Shown: positions 1 through 9,805, counted from the first letter of the stretch. The stretch is DNA of 64,000 nt from Thermospira aquatica (GCF_023525255.1 NZ_CP073355.1:124001-188000), one strand, 5' to 3'. Notes: a model not told the origin generated them from the letters alone. Program-made: numbers and translations.

Positions 1-1
1 C

Positions 2-2161
2 TCTCAAGGTACATCGTCCTCTTCCCGTCAGGCTCCACGACAACAACAAGATCGAAGAGATACACGTTCTCGAGATAATCAACAAACCTCTACCGGTAAA
101 CGCTTCACCTTTGACAAAAACCGCAGTTCCTCTCATAAACAGGATCGTTCGTCTTCTCGACCTCAAGGACGTGATTCCCAGCAAAGTAGCCAGGATCGAA
201 GAGGACGTAGTTATGGAACCCCCCAACAACCTTTTGCCACAGGAAAAGATACCGAAAACAGAAGTAAAAGCCGCCTGGCAGATCAGAGGGCTCGAGCAAT
301 AGAACTCAAAGAACGAGAAAAAAGTAGAGACGAAAATGAAGAAATCTTTTTCTCCAAGATTCAAGACCCCAAGAAAAAAATCAAAAAAGAGTACGCTATC
401 CCTGAAAGTATAGAGATAGGTGAAGTTATTACAGTTGCTGAACTTGCAAGAAAAATGAACCTCAAAGCTTCAGAAATTATCCAGAAGCTTATGGATCTGG
501 GGGTAACCGCTACCATCAACGACAGTCTGGACTCAGATACCGCAACCCTTGTTGCTCAGGAATTTAACTGTCAGGTAACGGTACGCAGCCTCAAAAACGA
601 GGTAGAAATCCATGAAACCGAAGATAGACCCGAAGATCTCAAACCCCGCATTCCAGTTGTTACCATTATGGGACACGTGGATCATGGAAAAACCAAGCTT
701 CTTGATGCCATCCGTCATAGCAATGTAGCAGAACACGAAAGTGGTGGTATTACGCAGCATATAGGAGCCTACAAAGTAAAAACCCCTCGAGGAGAGATAA
801 CCTTCCTGGATACTCCGGGACATGAAGCGTTTACAGCAATGCGTGCAAGAGGAGCTCATGTCACAGACATTGTTGTTCTGGTGGTTTCCGCAGTGGAAGG
901 TGTCATGCCTCAAACTATCGAAGCCCTCAATCATGCTAAAGCAGCTCAGGTGCCTATCATTGTTGCCGTGAACAAAATTGATCTTCCTGAGGCATCGATA
1001 GACAGGGTAAAACAACAACTCAGTGAACAGGGACTTCTCCCCGAAGAATGGGGGGGAGATACCATGTATATCCCCGTTTCCGCTCTCAAAAAGATAGGAA
1101 TTGAAGAACTTCTCGAAGCTATTCTCCTCCAGGCAGAAATGATGGAACTCAAGGCTAACCCCAACAAACCTGGTGTGGGTTATGTTGTCGAATCCAAAAT
1201 GGACATCGGTCGTGGTGCTGTTGCCACCGTCATTGTCAAAAACGGCTCGATCCGCATTGGAGACTACTTTGTCGTGGGAACAACGATGGGAAGAGTTCGA
1301 GGCATGTTTGATGATACCGGAGCCAAGGTCTCCGTAGCCTACCCATCCTATCCTGTAGAAATCATGGGTTTTGACGCAGTACCCGAAGCCGGAGACAAGT
1401 TCCATGTTGTAGAGAGTGAAGATTTTGCCAAAGAGATTGTCGCCAAACGTCTAGAACTCAAGCGAATCGAAGAAACAAACCGCATCAAAAAAATCCAGAT
1501 GGAAAATGCCTTCCAAAGCCTCTCCATGGAAAATGTAAAAGAACTCAAAGTGATCATCAAAGCCGATGTTCAGGGTTCGGTTGAAGCTATTAAACATTCC
1601 TTGCTCAAGATTGAGAATCCCGAGGTCAAGATAAGCATCCTCCATGCGGCTGTAGGAGCTGTTCTAGAGAGTGATGTCATGCTCGCCGAGGTTTCAGCAT
1701 CCCAGGAGGGTTCTGCAGCGATTATCCTTGCCTTTCGTGTTCGTGCCGACGCCATGGCAAAAGAAAGAGCTGAACAGCAGGGTGTGACCATTAAGCGTTT
1801 CAATATCATCTATGAAATCACCGACTATATTGAAGGACTTCTCAAGAACATGCAAACTGTCGAATACAAAGAAAATGTTATCGGAACCGCTGAAATTCGA
1901 GAAGTCTACAAGATCAAAGACGTCGGCAAAGTAGCAGGCTGTTATGTCACCCAGGGCTTTATCCGTCGCGCGGAAAATGTCCGCATCTATCGAGAGGGAG
2001 CTCTCGTCTGGTCTGGCAAAATCCTTGCCCTCAAACGCTTCAAAGACGATGTCAGTGAGGTACAGGAAGGATTTGAATGCGGAATGTCGTTCGTCAACTA
2101 TGAAAACTTTAAAAAAGGTGATATTGTTGAGTGTTACACCAGAGAAGAGGTAAAGAAATAA
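2..2161 (+). CDS. infB: Translation initiation factor IF-2 (5' end outside window)
   Basis: IF-2 is the GTPase that places initiator fMet-tRNA on the 30S subunit. The frame is open to the left edge, so the start lies outside; about 719 residues are visible. The first ~120 visible residues are a low-complexity basic/Gln/Ser/Asp-rich segment, normal for the disordered N-terminus. An IF2_N domain follows (around EIGEVITVAELARKMNLK), then the G domain with GHVDHGKT (visible residues ~224-231), DTPGHEAF and NKID, then the beta-barrel and C-terminal fMet-tRNA-binding domains. An internal ATG at 455 would remove part of IF2_N and is unlikely to be the true start. rbfA follows after 12 bp, the common nusA-infB-rbfA order. 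Confidence 0.97.
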   Translation, partial: SQGTSSSSRQAPRQQQDRRDTRSRDNQQTSTGKRFTFDKNRSSSHKQDRSSSRPQGRDSQQSSQDRRGRSYGTPQQPFATGKDTENRSKSRLADQRARAIELKEREKSRDENEEIFFSKIQDPKKKIKKEYAIPESIEIGEVITVAELARKMNLKASEIIQKLMDLGVTATINDSLDSDTATLVAQEFNCQVTVRSLKNEVEIHETEDRPEDLKPRIPVVTIMGHVDHGKTKLLDAIRHSNVAEHESGGITQHIGAYKVKTPRGEITFLDTPGHEAFTAMRARGAHVTDIVVLVVSAVEGVMPQTIEALNHAKAAQVPIIVAVNKIDLPEASIDRVKQQLSEQGLLPEEWGGDTMYIPVSALKKIGIEELLEAILLQAEMMELKANPNKPGVGYVVESKMDIGRGAVATVIVKNGSIRIGDYFVVGTTMGRVRGMFDDTGAKVSVAYPSYPVEIMGFDAVPEAGDKFHVVESEDFAKEIVAKRLELKRIEETNRIKKIQMENAFQSLSMENVKELKVIIKADVQGSVEAIKHSLLKIENPEVKISILHAAVGAVLESDVMLAEVSASQEGSAAIILAFRVRADAMAKERAEQQGVTIKRFNIIYEITDYIEGLLKNMQTVEYKENVIGTAEIREVYKIKDVGKVAGCYVTQGFIRRAENVRIYREGALVWSGKILALKRFKDDVSEVQEGFECGMSFVNYENFKKGDIVECYTREEVKK

Positions 2162-2173
2162 CAGGAGTGAGCT

Positions 2174-2578
2174 ATGGCAACGCGACGCCGACTTGAACGC
2201 TTAAACAAAACCCTGATGAAAGAGATAGCCAATGTCATCATGACGGATATAAAAGACCCAAGACTCCTCAGCATGGTCTCTGTGATGGACGTTGAAATGA
2301 GTGAAGATATGCGTCATGCAAAAGTAGTTGTAAGTATTTACGGAGAAAGAAAATCTGACAACCATAAAACCTTTGAGGCTCTCGAATCCTCAGCTGGCTA
2401 CATTTCCTCTGTAGTCAGTAAGGCCCTTCGCCTCCGTTATGCCCCCACCCTTCAGTTTGAATGGTCCCATGCCATGGCTATCGCTGACGAAATGGGGAAA
2501 AAGATAAAAGATGCCATGAACTCTATCCAGAAAGAAGGCCAATCTTCTCGTGAAGAGGATCATGAGAATGAAGAATAA
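2174..2578 (+). CDS. rbfA: 30S ribosome-binding factor RbfA
   Basis: RbfA is a KH-fold maturation factor that binds the 30S subunit during late 16S processing and cold adaptation. The 134-residue product has the usual length and opening (MATRRRLERLNKTLMKEI), the family segment DIKDPRLLSMVSV, and an acidic tail. A GGAGTGA ribosome site precedes the ATG. It lies directly after infB and overlaps the next gene by 11 bases, so the three are probably translationally coupled. Confidence 0.95.
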   Translation: MATRRRLERLNKTLMKEIANVIMTDIKDPRLLSMVSVMDVEMSEDMRHAKVVVSIYGERKSDNHKTFEALESSAGYISSVVSKALRLRYAPTLQFEWSHAMAIADEMGKKIKDAMNSIQKEGQSSREEDHENEE

Positions 2579-3551
2579 CAAATTCCCACTCTCTCTTCGC
2601 TGGAAACTCAACCGTATCATCCACAAATTTCAGCGATTCATGGTACTCACCCATGTGCGTCCTGACGGAGATGCCATAGGCAGTATTCTTGCCCTCACGC
2701 TTTACCTCAAAAAACACCGCAAAGAAGTCTGGACGGTGCTTGAAGACAATCTCGAAGAAAAATACCGATTCCTCTCCTGTGCTCAAAACACATACGTATA
2801 CGATGAGAAGATCTCCGCTCCTCTCGTAGATGTCGTCTTTATCCTGGATAGTGGAGATATCTCCCGTATCGGCAAGGTCCAAAACTGGCTCTCATCCTCA
2901 TTGATCATCAATATTGATCATCATAAGGACAACACCCACTTCGGTGATATAAACTGGGTAGATCCAGCTGCCTCCTGTGTCGGGGAAATGCTTTTTCGCT
3001 GGTTTGGCAAAGAGGCAAAAGGAGAAATGACCCAGGCCCTCTTTCTCTCTCTCGCAACGGATACTGGTTTTTTCCGGTTTTCTAATGCCTCGCCAGAGGT
3101 TTACCGAATGGCTGCCTTCCTTCTGGAAAAAGGGGCATCGCAAACTGCCATTTACGAAACCCTTTACCAAAACCGACCTTTTCAATTTCTCAGATTAGTA
3201 GAAAAACTCCTCTCCCACCTAGAACTCCACAATGAAGGAAAACTCGCTATAAGCTATATTACCGAAGAAGATATGAGACTCGCTGAATGCCACGATACAG
3301 AAGGACTTCTTGAATACCTTGCCATGATCAAAGGCGTAGAAATCTTCATCCTCATCAAAGAACGAGAAAAAGAACAGATTTCCATTAGTTTCCGTACCAA
3401 AACAAACTACGATGTCAGTATACTCGCAAAAGAATTTGGGGGTGGGGGACATACCAAAGCTGCCGGCTGTTCAGTGACAGGTGATCCTCTTCAATGGAAA
3501 CAAACCATTCTTGAAAGTACTACCCGTTTCATGGAACGCTATAGCAATTAA
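2568..3551 (+). CDS. nrnA: DHH/DHHA1 phosphoesterase, NrnA type (nanoRNase / pAp phosphatase)
   Basis: Family members degrade 2-5 nt RNA and dephosphorylate 3'-phosphoadenosine-5'-phosphate, using Mn2+. Visible motifs are HVRPDGDAIGS near the N-terminus, DSGD, the signature DHH in NIDHHKDN, and the C-terminal DHHA1 motif FGGGGHTKAAG. About 327 residues, standard length. I chose the ATG at 2568 because AAGAGGA at 2553-2559 sits 8 nt upstream; a GTG at 2550 or an ATG at 2562 would add 2-6 residues. It overlaps the end of rbfA. Position after infB-rbfA is common in bacteria. Confidence 0.93.
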   Translation: MKNNKFPLSLRWKLNRIIHKFQRFMVLTHVRPDGDAIGSILALTLYLKKHRKEVWTVLEDNLEEKYRFLSCAQNTYVYDEKISAPLVDVVFILDSGDISRIGKVQNWLSSSLIINIDHHKDNTHFGDINWVDPAASCVGEMLFRWFGKEAKGEMTQALFLSLATDTGFFRFSNASPEVYRMAAFLLEKGASQTAIYETLYQNRPFQFLRLVEKLLSHLELHNEGKLAISYITEEDMRLAECHDTEGLLEYLAMIKGVEIFILIKEREKEQISISFRTKTNYDVSILAKEFGGGGHTKAAGCSVTGDPLQWKQTILESTTRFMERYSN

Positions 3552-3586
3552 ATTTTTCTCCTCAAAATATATTTTCCTTTGTTTAC

Positions 3587-3615
3587 TTGACACTAATTTT
3601 TTTTCACTATACAAT
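3587..3615 (+). promoter_or_regulatory. Sigma-70 type promoter of the DUF4912 gene
   Basis: A perfect -35 TTGACA (3587-3592) and a -10 TACAAT (3610-3615) are separated by 17 bp. The leader carries AAGGAGG at 3635-3641 before the ATG at 3646. This separates the DUF4912 gene from the infB group. Confidence 0.8.
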
Positions 3616-3645
3616 AAAAGGGATAAAATATTCTAAGGAGGGTTT

Positions 3646-4764
3646 ATGACGAAGACGGAACTTCAGAAAAAAACCAAAGCTGAACTTCTGGAACTTGCAA
3701 AAAAACAGGGAGTAAAAGTGGGGGCATCAGCCACAAAAGACGAGATTATTACACTTCTTATGGGGGAAAAAGCAAGCCAAACCGAAACTCCAAAGACAAA
3801 AAAATCCAAAAAAACCACGAATGCTCCAAAAATATCGGAAACCGTTGCTCAACCATCCCAGGAAACACTAGACCCTATCATGGCAGGAGAAAGCAAAAAA
3901 TTTGAAATAGAAGATTATCGCCAGAAAAAAGCAGCAGTCACTTTAGATCTCAGCGATATCTACGAGATTCCCGAAAGCTACAACGAAAACCGTCTCACCC
4001 TCCTTGTCCAAGATCCTTATTGGATCCATGCTTATTGGGATTTGACCGAAGATACCAAAAACAAACTCCGTGCAGAGGGTCTCACACTTGCAATCCGTCT
4101 CTTCTATGGAGAAAAGCAAACTCTCGATATTGAAGTAAACATGAACGCAAAAAACTGGTACATCAATGTTCCCATGTCCAACACAACCTACCGGGGTGAA
4201 TTGGGATACATCCAGCATGGGGTTTTTGTTTCCCTCACAGGTTCTAACCATATCACCGTTCCCAGAGACAAACCAGCAGAAAAGAAAACACCCACTCCTA
4301 AAGCAGGTGAAGAGGCTTCACCTTCTCTCCGTTCCGAGGAAACGGTGAAACTTGAGCGTCAGGAGAAACTCTTCGAGCGTTCGGGTGGGTATGTGATCCA
4401 TAAGCTTGTTGGATCAGAGGTGGTCAGTGAGTGGATTTCCGCACCCTCGGGGCTCTCTTCTGGGCAGGTTTCATCAGGAAGCGGTGGCATGGCTGTTTCG
4501 CAACCTCCTCGCAAGCGAAAATTCTGGGCAGAGCTCCACACAGAACTTATTGTTTACGGTGCCACAGAACCTACGGCAAAAGTAACACTTGGTGGCGTTC
4601 CCATTCAACTCACACCCGAGGGGACATTCTCCATCAGGTTCTACCTCAAGGATGGTTCTCACTCTGTTCCGTTCGTCGCGACCTCCGAGGATGGTGTTGA
4701 CACCATTGAGATTACACCTTTTGTGAACAAGTACACCACACGAGAAGAAAGAACCAATTTTTAA
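3646..4764 (+). CDS. DUF4912 domain protein with Rho-N-like N-terminus
   Basis: This 372-residue protein starts with a helical segment of SAP/Rho_N type (KTKAELLELAKKQGVKVG, then KDEIITLL), followed by a Lys/Thr/Pro-rich linker. Residues ~105-205 match DUF4912, recognisable from LLVQDPYWIHAYWDL and later GELGYI. After a low-complexity stretch, the C-terminus has a beta-rich part (VYGATEPTAKVTLGGVPIQL) like an Ig/big-type fold. DUF4912 has no established biochemical role; the Rho_N-like start suggests nucleic-acid contact, which is inference. It has its own promoter and strong ribosome site, so expression may be high. Confidence 0.85.
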   Translation: MTKTELQKKTKAELLELAKKQGVKVGASATKDEIITLLMGEKASQTETPKTKKSKKTTNAPKISETVAQPSQETLDPIMAGESKKFEIEDYRQKKAAVTLDLSDIYEIPESYNENRLTLLVQDPYWIHAYWDLTEDTKNKLRAEGLTLAIRLFYGEKQTLDIEVNMNAKNWYINVPMSNTTYRGELGYIQHGVFVSLTGSNHITVPRDKPAEKKTPTPKAGEEASPSLRSEETVKLERQEKLFERSGGYVIHKLVGSEVVSEWISAPSGLSSGQVSSGSGGMAVSQPPRKRKFWAELHTELIVYGATEPTAKVTLGGVPIQLTPEGTFSIRFYLKDGSHSVPFVATSEDGVDTIEITPFVNKYTTREERTNF

Positions 4765-4795
4765 GCAAACAAAGGGGGCTAGGGAGGTGGGAAGT

Positions 4796-5284
4796 GTGAC
4801 TCGTTTACTCGTTATAAGTGATTCCCATGGGAAGGTGGATCGTATCTATGATCTTGTGCGAAAGCACATTGGAGAATTTGATGTCCTCTTTCACCTCGGG
4901 GATAAGGCTTACGATATGCTTCCTTTCCTCGAAGATGGGTATTCAGTTGTCCTTATCAAAGGCAATATGGAAACTCTTGCCTCCGATGTGTCTCTCCCTG
5001 TGGATTGGGAACATCTCGCGGAGTATGATGGGGTTAAACTCCTCGCTACTCACGGACACCGATACAGTGTACACTCTACGCTCGTGTTTCTTAAAAAACA
5101 CGCTCTTCATCTTGGTGTGAGTTTGGTCTTGTTCGGGCATACGCATGAACAGGCCTGTTTTAAAGAGGATGGTATAACCTACTTTAACCCTGGCGCCCTC
5201 CAGGATGGATACTATGGCATCGTCCATCTTGATAAAAGTGCTATTACAAAAACTGAACTCTTATTTCTCCCCGATAGGTGGTAA
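4796..5284 (+). CDS. YfcE/MJ0936-type metallophosphoesterase
   Basis: This calcineurin-like fold phosphodiesterase of 162 residues has the dinuclear-metal motifs in order: SDSHG, HLGD, KGNME, ATHGHR and FGHTHE, then NPGAL. Family members hydrolyse small phosphodiesters in vitro, but the natural substrate is usually unknown. The GTG at 4796 is preferred because AGGGAGGTGG at 4781-4790 lies just upstream; an in-frame GTG at 4787 falls inside that site. It ends one base before the ybeY start region, so the two are probably co-translated. Confidence 0.9.
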   Translation: MTRLLVISDSHGKVDRIYDLVRKHIGEFDVLFHLGDKAYDMLPFLEDGYSVVLIKGNMETLASDVSLPVDWEHLAEYDGVKLLATHGHRYSVHSTLVFLKKHALHLGVSLVLFGHTHEQACFKEDGITYFNPGALQDGYYGIVHLDKSAITKTELLFLPDRW

Positions 5285-5285
5285 T

Positions 5286-5825
5286 ATGATAGAGATTCGA
5301 AACGAACAAGAGATTTTTGATAACCCACTTTTCATGGACCGTATCACCCTTCTCATGCGCAAAATCCTGAGTGACCATAAGGCGGAAAAGTATAGTGTTT
5401 CCCTTCTTTTTTGCGACAATTCCACTATTGAAAAACTCAACAGTCTTTACCGTGGAAAGAACACCCCTACTGATGTTCTTTCTTTCTCTCTTATTGAAGG
5501 TGAAACATTGGAAGATTTCTCTCAAATAGCTTTAGAGGGAGAAGATGGAGAAATCTATGAAATGTTAGGCGATGTTGTGATATCTACCGAAAAAGCTAAA
5601 ACCCAGGCCCTAGAAAATAACTTTTCCTGGGAAGAAGAAATCGCCAATCTTGTCATCCACGGTACTCTCCACCTGTTGGGATATGATCACGAACGTGGAC
5701 CAGAAGATGAAAAAATTATGTTTGAAAAACAGGACTCCTATCTTGAATGGTTTCTTAGTCAGTACCCCGAGTATCAGGCTAAGGCAAACGAATCATCACT
5801 ATCTGAATCCCCATCCAAAACATAA
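5286..5825 (+). CDS. ybeY: Endoribonuclease YbeY
   Basis: YbeY is a Zn-dependent single-strand endoribonuclease in 16S rRNA 3' maturation and ribosome quality control. The signature HGTLHLLGYDHE carries the three Zn ligands near residue 126; TDVLSFSL is also typical. 179 residues. The ATG at 5286 has AGGTGG just upstream, and the conserved domain starts soon after it. An open frame continues upstream into the previous gene but shows no family similarity. The last 47 bases overlap the 3' end of the convergent batA gene. In many bacteria ybeY lies beside phoH and pgpH; here those are in the neighbouring opposite operon. Confidence 0.94.
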   Translation: MIEIRNEQEIFDNPLFMDRITLLMRKILSDHKAEKYSVSLLFCDNSTIEKLNSLYRGKNTPTDVLSFSLIEGETLEDFSQIALEGEDGEIYEMLGDVVISTEKAKTQALENNFSWEEEIANLVIHGTLHLLGYDHERGPEDEKIMFEKQDSYLEWFLSQYPEYQAKANESSLSESPSKT

Positions 5826-6837
5826 GAGACAGCCAGAATATAAACGCAAAAGGCCAGAAATTTTCCCGCCAGAAGATCTTTCTCTGGATAGTAATACGGG
5901 ACTTTTCAAGACGATCGATATCATCATAGATCTTTTCGAGCGCCTGCCTATCGTAGGCGCGATAGTATTTTCCTCCGGTACTTTCTGCCATCCAGGATAA
6001 CAGCGCCTCATCAATCGTCTCACCCGAACGCAACACATACAAACGACCAGACCTATCCACTGGCTGAAGGACCGCCTCTGGATTCCCAAAACCTATGGTA
6101 TAGATACGTATTCCCCTCTCCTGGGCCAGCCGAGCAGAGGTTTTTGGTTCGACTAACCCAGCATTGTTCATCCCATCCGTAAGGAGAATAATAACCTTGC
6201 TCTTTGCTCTGGAGGATGAGAGCCGATTGATAGCCGTTGCCACTCCCATTCCGATGGCAGTTCGATTGTTTTCCGGTCGAAACTGGATACCTTCCACCAA
6301 GCGCCGTACCATATCAAGGTCAAAAGTAAGTGGTGTCAGAGTATAAGCGTAGGTTCCAAAAAGTACTACACCTAAACGATTTTGGGATTGTTTATCAATA
6401 TAAGACTGGATCACCTTTTTCGCTGACTCAAGACGATTATATTCTAACAATTTACCCGTAGGATCTTCGTACACCGTCTCGCCATAAAGAGATCGCCTCA
6501 CCAAAAACGACGGTATCTCATCCACAAAAAGCATCGTCTCCGACACATCTATCACAAGAACAATATCAATCCCGTAGAGATTATCCTGTGTTGTTGTCTG
6601 TCCCCCTATGGGCCGTGCAAGTGCTATAATCCCGAAAAAAAGCCCCACCATCACAAGCCCATCAAGGAGCCAATCATACCAACCACTCCAGAAAACTCGT
6701 TTCCCAAAAAGCCTCATATCTGAAACAAGGACACTTCCCTCTCCTATCTTTCCCCAAAAATTTTTTCCGTACTTCAGATAAAGATATACCGGAAGAATAA
6801 CAAGCCCAACAAGATACCAGGGATGAAGAAACCTCAC
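5779..6837 (-). CDS. batA: BatA-type von Willebrand A membrane protein
   Basis: The 352-residue protein has an N-terminal membrane segment (HPWYLVGLVILPVYLYLKYG), a second near residue 65 (VGLFFGIIALARPIG), a VWA domain from ~90 to ~285 and a C-terminal membrane helix. This is the architecture of Bacteroides aerotolerance (Bat) proteins. The metal-site motif reads DVSET where DxSxS is usual, so the fifth position is Thr; the later TDGMNNAG is intact. Bat proteins are linked to envelope stress tolerance in some bacteria, but no MoxR ATPase gene is in the window. It is last in its operon and overlaps the preceding gene by 4 bases. Confidence 0.8.
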   Translation of the reverse strand: MRFLHPWYLVGLVILPVYLYLKYGKNFWGKIGEGSVLVSDMRLFGKRVFWSGWYDWLLDGLVMVGLFFGIIALARPIGGQTTTQDNLYGIDIVLVIDVSETMLFVDEIPSFLVRRSLYGETVYEDPTGKLLEYNRLESAKKVIQSYIDKQSQNRLGVVLFGTYAYTLTPLTFDLDMVRRLVEGIQFRPENNRTAIGMGVATAINRLSSSRAKSKVIILLTDGMNNAGLVEPKTSARLAQERGIRIYTIGFGNPEAVLQPVDRSGRLYVLRSGETIDEALLSWMAESTGGKYYRAYDRQALEKIYDDIDRLEKSRITIQRKIFWRENFWPFAFIFWLSLMFWMGIQIVMIRLP

Positions 6838-7622
6838 GGTTTTTCCTCCTTAGAGAGAATCAGCTCTTTATAAATCTCTTCAAGCTGTTCTAAAATTTCT
6901 CGACGTTTCGCTTCACTTGTAATGTGTTTGGCATACTTCACACGATCACACCATTTCAGTACATCAAGGATAAGTTCTTTCAATTCCCCTGTTGCTACAA
7001 TTCTCACCCCAATTTCTCGACTTGCCATCTCACGAGCCGGAAAATCATACGCTTTTTCCAGAACACGACGCAAAAGATATGCTACCTCAGAGTAATACTC
7101 TTTCTCTCCAAGAATATCAAGAGCCTGCCTCAGGTGTTGAAATGCCTCTTCCAGGGTTTCCTCAGCGAAAGAAGAAGTCTCTTCCTGATGGGTTTTCCCA
7201 CGATTTTTCCACCACCAAACAATTCCAAAAACCAAAACAAGAATCAAAAACAACCATAGCAACCAGGTATAATCAGTAAAAAAATAAATAGGAGCCAGAT
7301 CTTGTAGCTGAGATACTCCTATATTCGTTGGAGCAACCCTGAGTACCCACCCCTCAAACCTGACAATATTCGTATCCCCTTGTGAAAACGATATCACACG
7401 AACTGGCGGAAAAACTACATTGGAGAGAGAAAAATGACGCAGAGAAAATCGCAATCCATTGGTTCGCTCCACCGACTGAAGAAGCACAAAAGGCGAAAGG
7501 TCTCCCTCAAATTCATAGGTAAGAACCTTGCCCGTCACGGGATACACCACCTCAAAAGACTCCCCTATCGGCACCTCATTGGCAGGAAAAAGAGGAAGAA
7601 GAAGCCATAGCCACCACCACAT
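6834..7622 (-). CDS. Membrane protein between pgpH and batA, BatD-like layout
   Basis: 262 residues. A Trp/Leu-rich signal segment at the start is followed by a periplasmic beta-rich part (to ~112), one membrane helix (YTWLLWLFLILVLVFGIVWW) and a helical cytoplasmic tail containing a TPR-like segment (AFQHLRQALDILGEKEYYSEVAYLLRRVLE). I do not recognise a named family from sequence alone. Its position immediately before batA and its topology resemble small BatD/DUF4381-type partners of Bat VWA proteins, so a role in that complex is inferred. It begins within 1 base of the pgpH stop and overlaps batA by 4 bases. Confidence 0.7.
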   Translation of the reverse strand: MWWWLWLLLPLFPANEVPIGESFEVVYPVTGKVLTYEFEGDLSPFVLLQSVERTNGLRFSLRHFSLSNVVFPPVRVISFSQGDTNIVRFEGWVLRVAPTNIGVSQLQDLAPIYFFTDYTWLLWLFLILVLVFGIVWWWKNRGKTHQEETSSFAEETLEEAFQHLRQALDILGEKEYYSEVAYLLRRVLEKAYDFPAREMASREIGVRIVATGELKELILDVLKWCDRVKYAKHITSEAKRREILEQLEEIYKELILSKEEKP

Positions 7623-9805
7623 TAATGTCTCCTCGAGCCCACATTTTCTTTTTCTTTGCGTTCATGATAATCTTTTCTCTTATGATACAATGCAGAAAGA
7701 TACTCTACAAAAACATCACGAATCTGTCGAATCTGTCGAAGCGTAATAGGACAATTATCAAGCTGACCGGAGGTAAGCCTCTGTTCAATAATATCATCAA
7801 CAATATCCTCAATAGTATGCAGATTGAACCGAACCTCTGGTTTTTCCATATAGGCACGGGCCGTTGCCTCAACACCATCAGCCAGCATCAGAATCGCCGT
7901 TTCCAGAGTACTTGGTTTTGGACCAGGGTACTGATAATCAGCAGGATTGATGGTTTCTTCCCCATAGAAACGAATCGCTCGGGTGTAGAAATACGATATA
8001 TGGGTAGTACCATGATGTTCTTCAATAAAAGCAATAATTTCCTCTGGCAAACGGTATTGCCTTGCAAGCTCTACCCCATACTTCACATGGGATTTTATCA
8101 CCGAGGTGGAGAGTCCCGGGGTAATCTCATCATGAGGATTCTCTCCCTCCTGATTTTCAATAAAAAACTCAGGGGTTTGAAGTTTCCCTACATCATGATA
8201 ATACGCTCCCACACGAGCCAGAAGAGCGTCCGCTCCAATCTTTTCCGCCGCCATCTCACACATTTCCCCCAACCTGAGAGAATGCATGTAGGTTCCCGGG
8301 GCTTTATCTTTAAGTTCTGAAAGCAAAACACTCGTTGAAGAGGAAGAAAGCTCCGTCAGTCGAAAATACGTTGGAATATTAAATACATACTCAAAAAATG
8401 GCAGAATACCAAACGCTATCAGGGCAGAAATCAAGCTATTTCCCAGACAAAAAAGTCCAACCACAAACCACTGATACCATGAAAAATTCATCTGATAGTG
8501 CCAGGCATAAAGAAAAGCAAAAATTACCTGGATAACAAAAATCTCCATTCCTATCACAAAGAAGTCATACCGTTTCTGAAAGCTTTTTCTCTTTTGAGAA
8601 GCGGTATACAAGGCAAAAAGTGCCAATGCCAGAAGATTTGCAAAAGTAAGCGCATCAGTTAGAGGATAAAACACCGAGTAGAGACTAAAATTAATAAGAA
8701 GCACAAAAACCACCGGCTGTTGTTGAAAAAGAATTGGAAGCGTCAATGTTATCACTGCAAAGGGAATATGGAGAAAAATAGGCAAAGAAAAACTCCTTGC
8801 TGAGACATGAGCATACCACAGGAAAACATGCACCAGGGTATAAAATATTAAACCAATCATGAAAAAAGAAGCCTTTCTCCAAAGAATTTCCTGATATTTA
8901 TAATAACGAAAGATGAAAAGCACAAAAATAATCATCATCGCTATCAAAATAGCTGGAAAACGGTAACGAAAAATTTTCCACTGATAGTCCCAGTAGGCAT
9001 GTAATCGTTGTTTTTTTTCAGGAGTAATAACCTCCCCCTCCTGAAGAATAGTTTCTCCTTTCCGAATAATTTCTCGAGGAAGCTTTTCCTCGACTTTTGC
9101 TATGACCATCCGATCCCGCGCATTTGCATCAAGCTCTGCGGTTGGTCGAAGAATATACAAAAGTACCTCTGCCATAGCCTCATACAAAAGCCCATTCCCC
9201 CTCCCGTACAGTTGCTGAAACACCCCAAGAAGCCATGATTTCTCTAGAGGAACAAGGAGTAGAGAAGAAACGGGCAATATCCTTGTTTCTCTGTCAGAGG
9301 AAAGATAAAATACTTCGGCTCCACCTGGGAAAAATCTATCAACCAGAATATAATTCTCCTGCAAATAGTCCAGAACAAACATCAATCGGTTTTCGTAACG
9401 AGCAAGAAGAAAACGATTCTCAAGAATATACTCTCTAATCCGGGGGGTATACAAAAAGTTCTGTTCCCTAAAGTAATTCTCAAATTCTTTCTCATCCCGA
9501 TAACTCGCTGCTACCGCCAACCACTCAGCCAGTTGCTTTTTATTTTTTTCTTTTGCACCATTAATCACCCGATAATAGAAAGGAGCATTTTTTTCTATTT
9601 CTTTTTTGAGTGTTTCCCGAGCCTCTATGTTTTCGTAGGTAAAGGTATACCATGATACCATCTCCCGAGGAGAAGGGGTATTGATCTGATAACTCTCCAG
9701 AGAAAAAGGCCAATAACTCATTGTCAGAAAGACAGCACTCACTAACCAAACACCTAACAAAAGAAAAACCATTATTTTGCGTGATAAGGGTTCATCCCAT
9801 TTCAT
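7622..9805 (-). CDS. pgpH: 7TM-HD family cyclic-di-AMP phosphodiesterase, PgpH type
   Basis: 727 residues: one N-terminal membrane helix, an extracytoplasmic 7TMR-HDED domain to ~residue 280, a block of seven membrane helices (~280-470) and a C-terminal HD domain. HD motifs are canonical: MHSLRLGEM, AYYHDVGKLQTPEFFIENQ, NPHDEI, SHVKYG and EEHHGT. Listeria PgpH with this architecture degrades c-di-AMP. The substrate here is inferred from family membership; no diadenylate cyclase gene is in the window. It overlaps phoH upstream by 4 bases and abuts the membrane protein downstream. Confidence 0.92.
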   Translation of the reverse strand: MKWDEPLSRKIMVFLLLGVWLVSAVFLTMSYWPFSLESYQINTPSPREMVSWYTFTYENIEARETLKKEIEKNAPFYYRVINGAKEKNKKQLAEWLAVAASYRDEKEFENYFREQNFLYTPRIREYILENRFLLARYENRLMFVLDYLQENYILVDRFFPGGAEVFYLSSDRETRILPVSSLLLVPLEKSWLLGVFQQLYGRGNGLLYEAMAEVLLYILRPTAELDANARDRMVIAKVEEKLPREIIRKGETILQEGEVITPEKKQRLHAYWDYQWKIFRYRFPAILIAMMIIFVLFIFRYYKYQEILWRKASFFMIGLIFYTLVHVFLWYAHVSARSFSLPIFLHIPFAVITLTLPILFQQQPVVFVLLINFSLYSVFYPLTDALTFANLLALALFALYTASQKRKSFQKRYDFFVIGMEIFVIQVIFAFLYAWHYQMNFSWYQWFVVGLFCLGNSLISALIAFGILPFFEYVFNIPTYFRLTELSSSSTSVLLSELKDKAPGTYMHSLRLGEMCEMAAEKIGADALLARVGAYYHDVGKLQTPEFFIENQEGENPHDEITPGLSTSVIKSHVKYGVELARQYRLPEEIIAFIEEHHGTTHISYFYTRAIRFYGEETINPADYQYPGPKPSTLETAILMLADGVEATARAYMEKPEVRFNLHTIEDIVDDIIEQRLTSGQLDNCPITLRQIRQIRDVFVEYLSALYHKRKDYHERKEKENVGSRRH

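Noticed and set aside
533-1405. 290-residue ORF antisense to infB
   Set aside because: A shadow of the infB codon pattern; no ribosome site or domain.
5205-5285. 27-residue N-terminal extension of YbeY
   Set aside because: It lies within the upstream gene and the ATG at 5286 has its own ribosome site.
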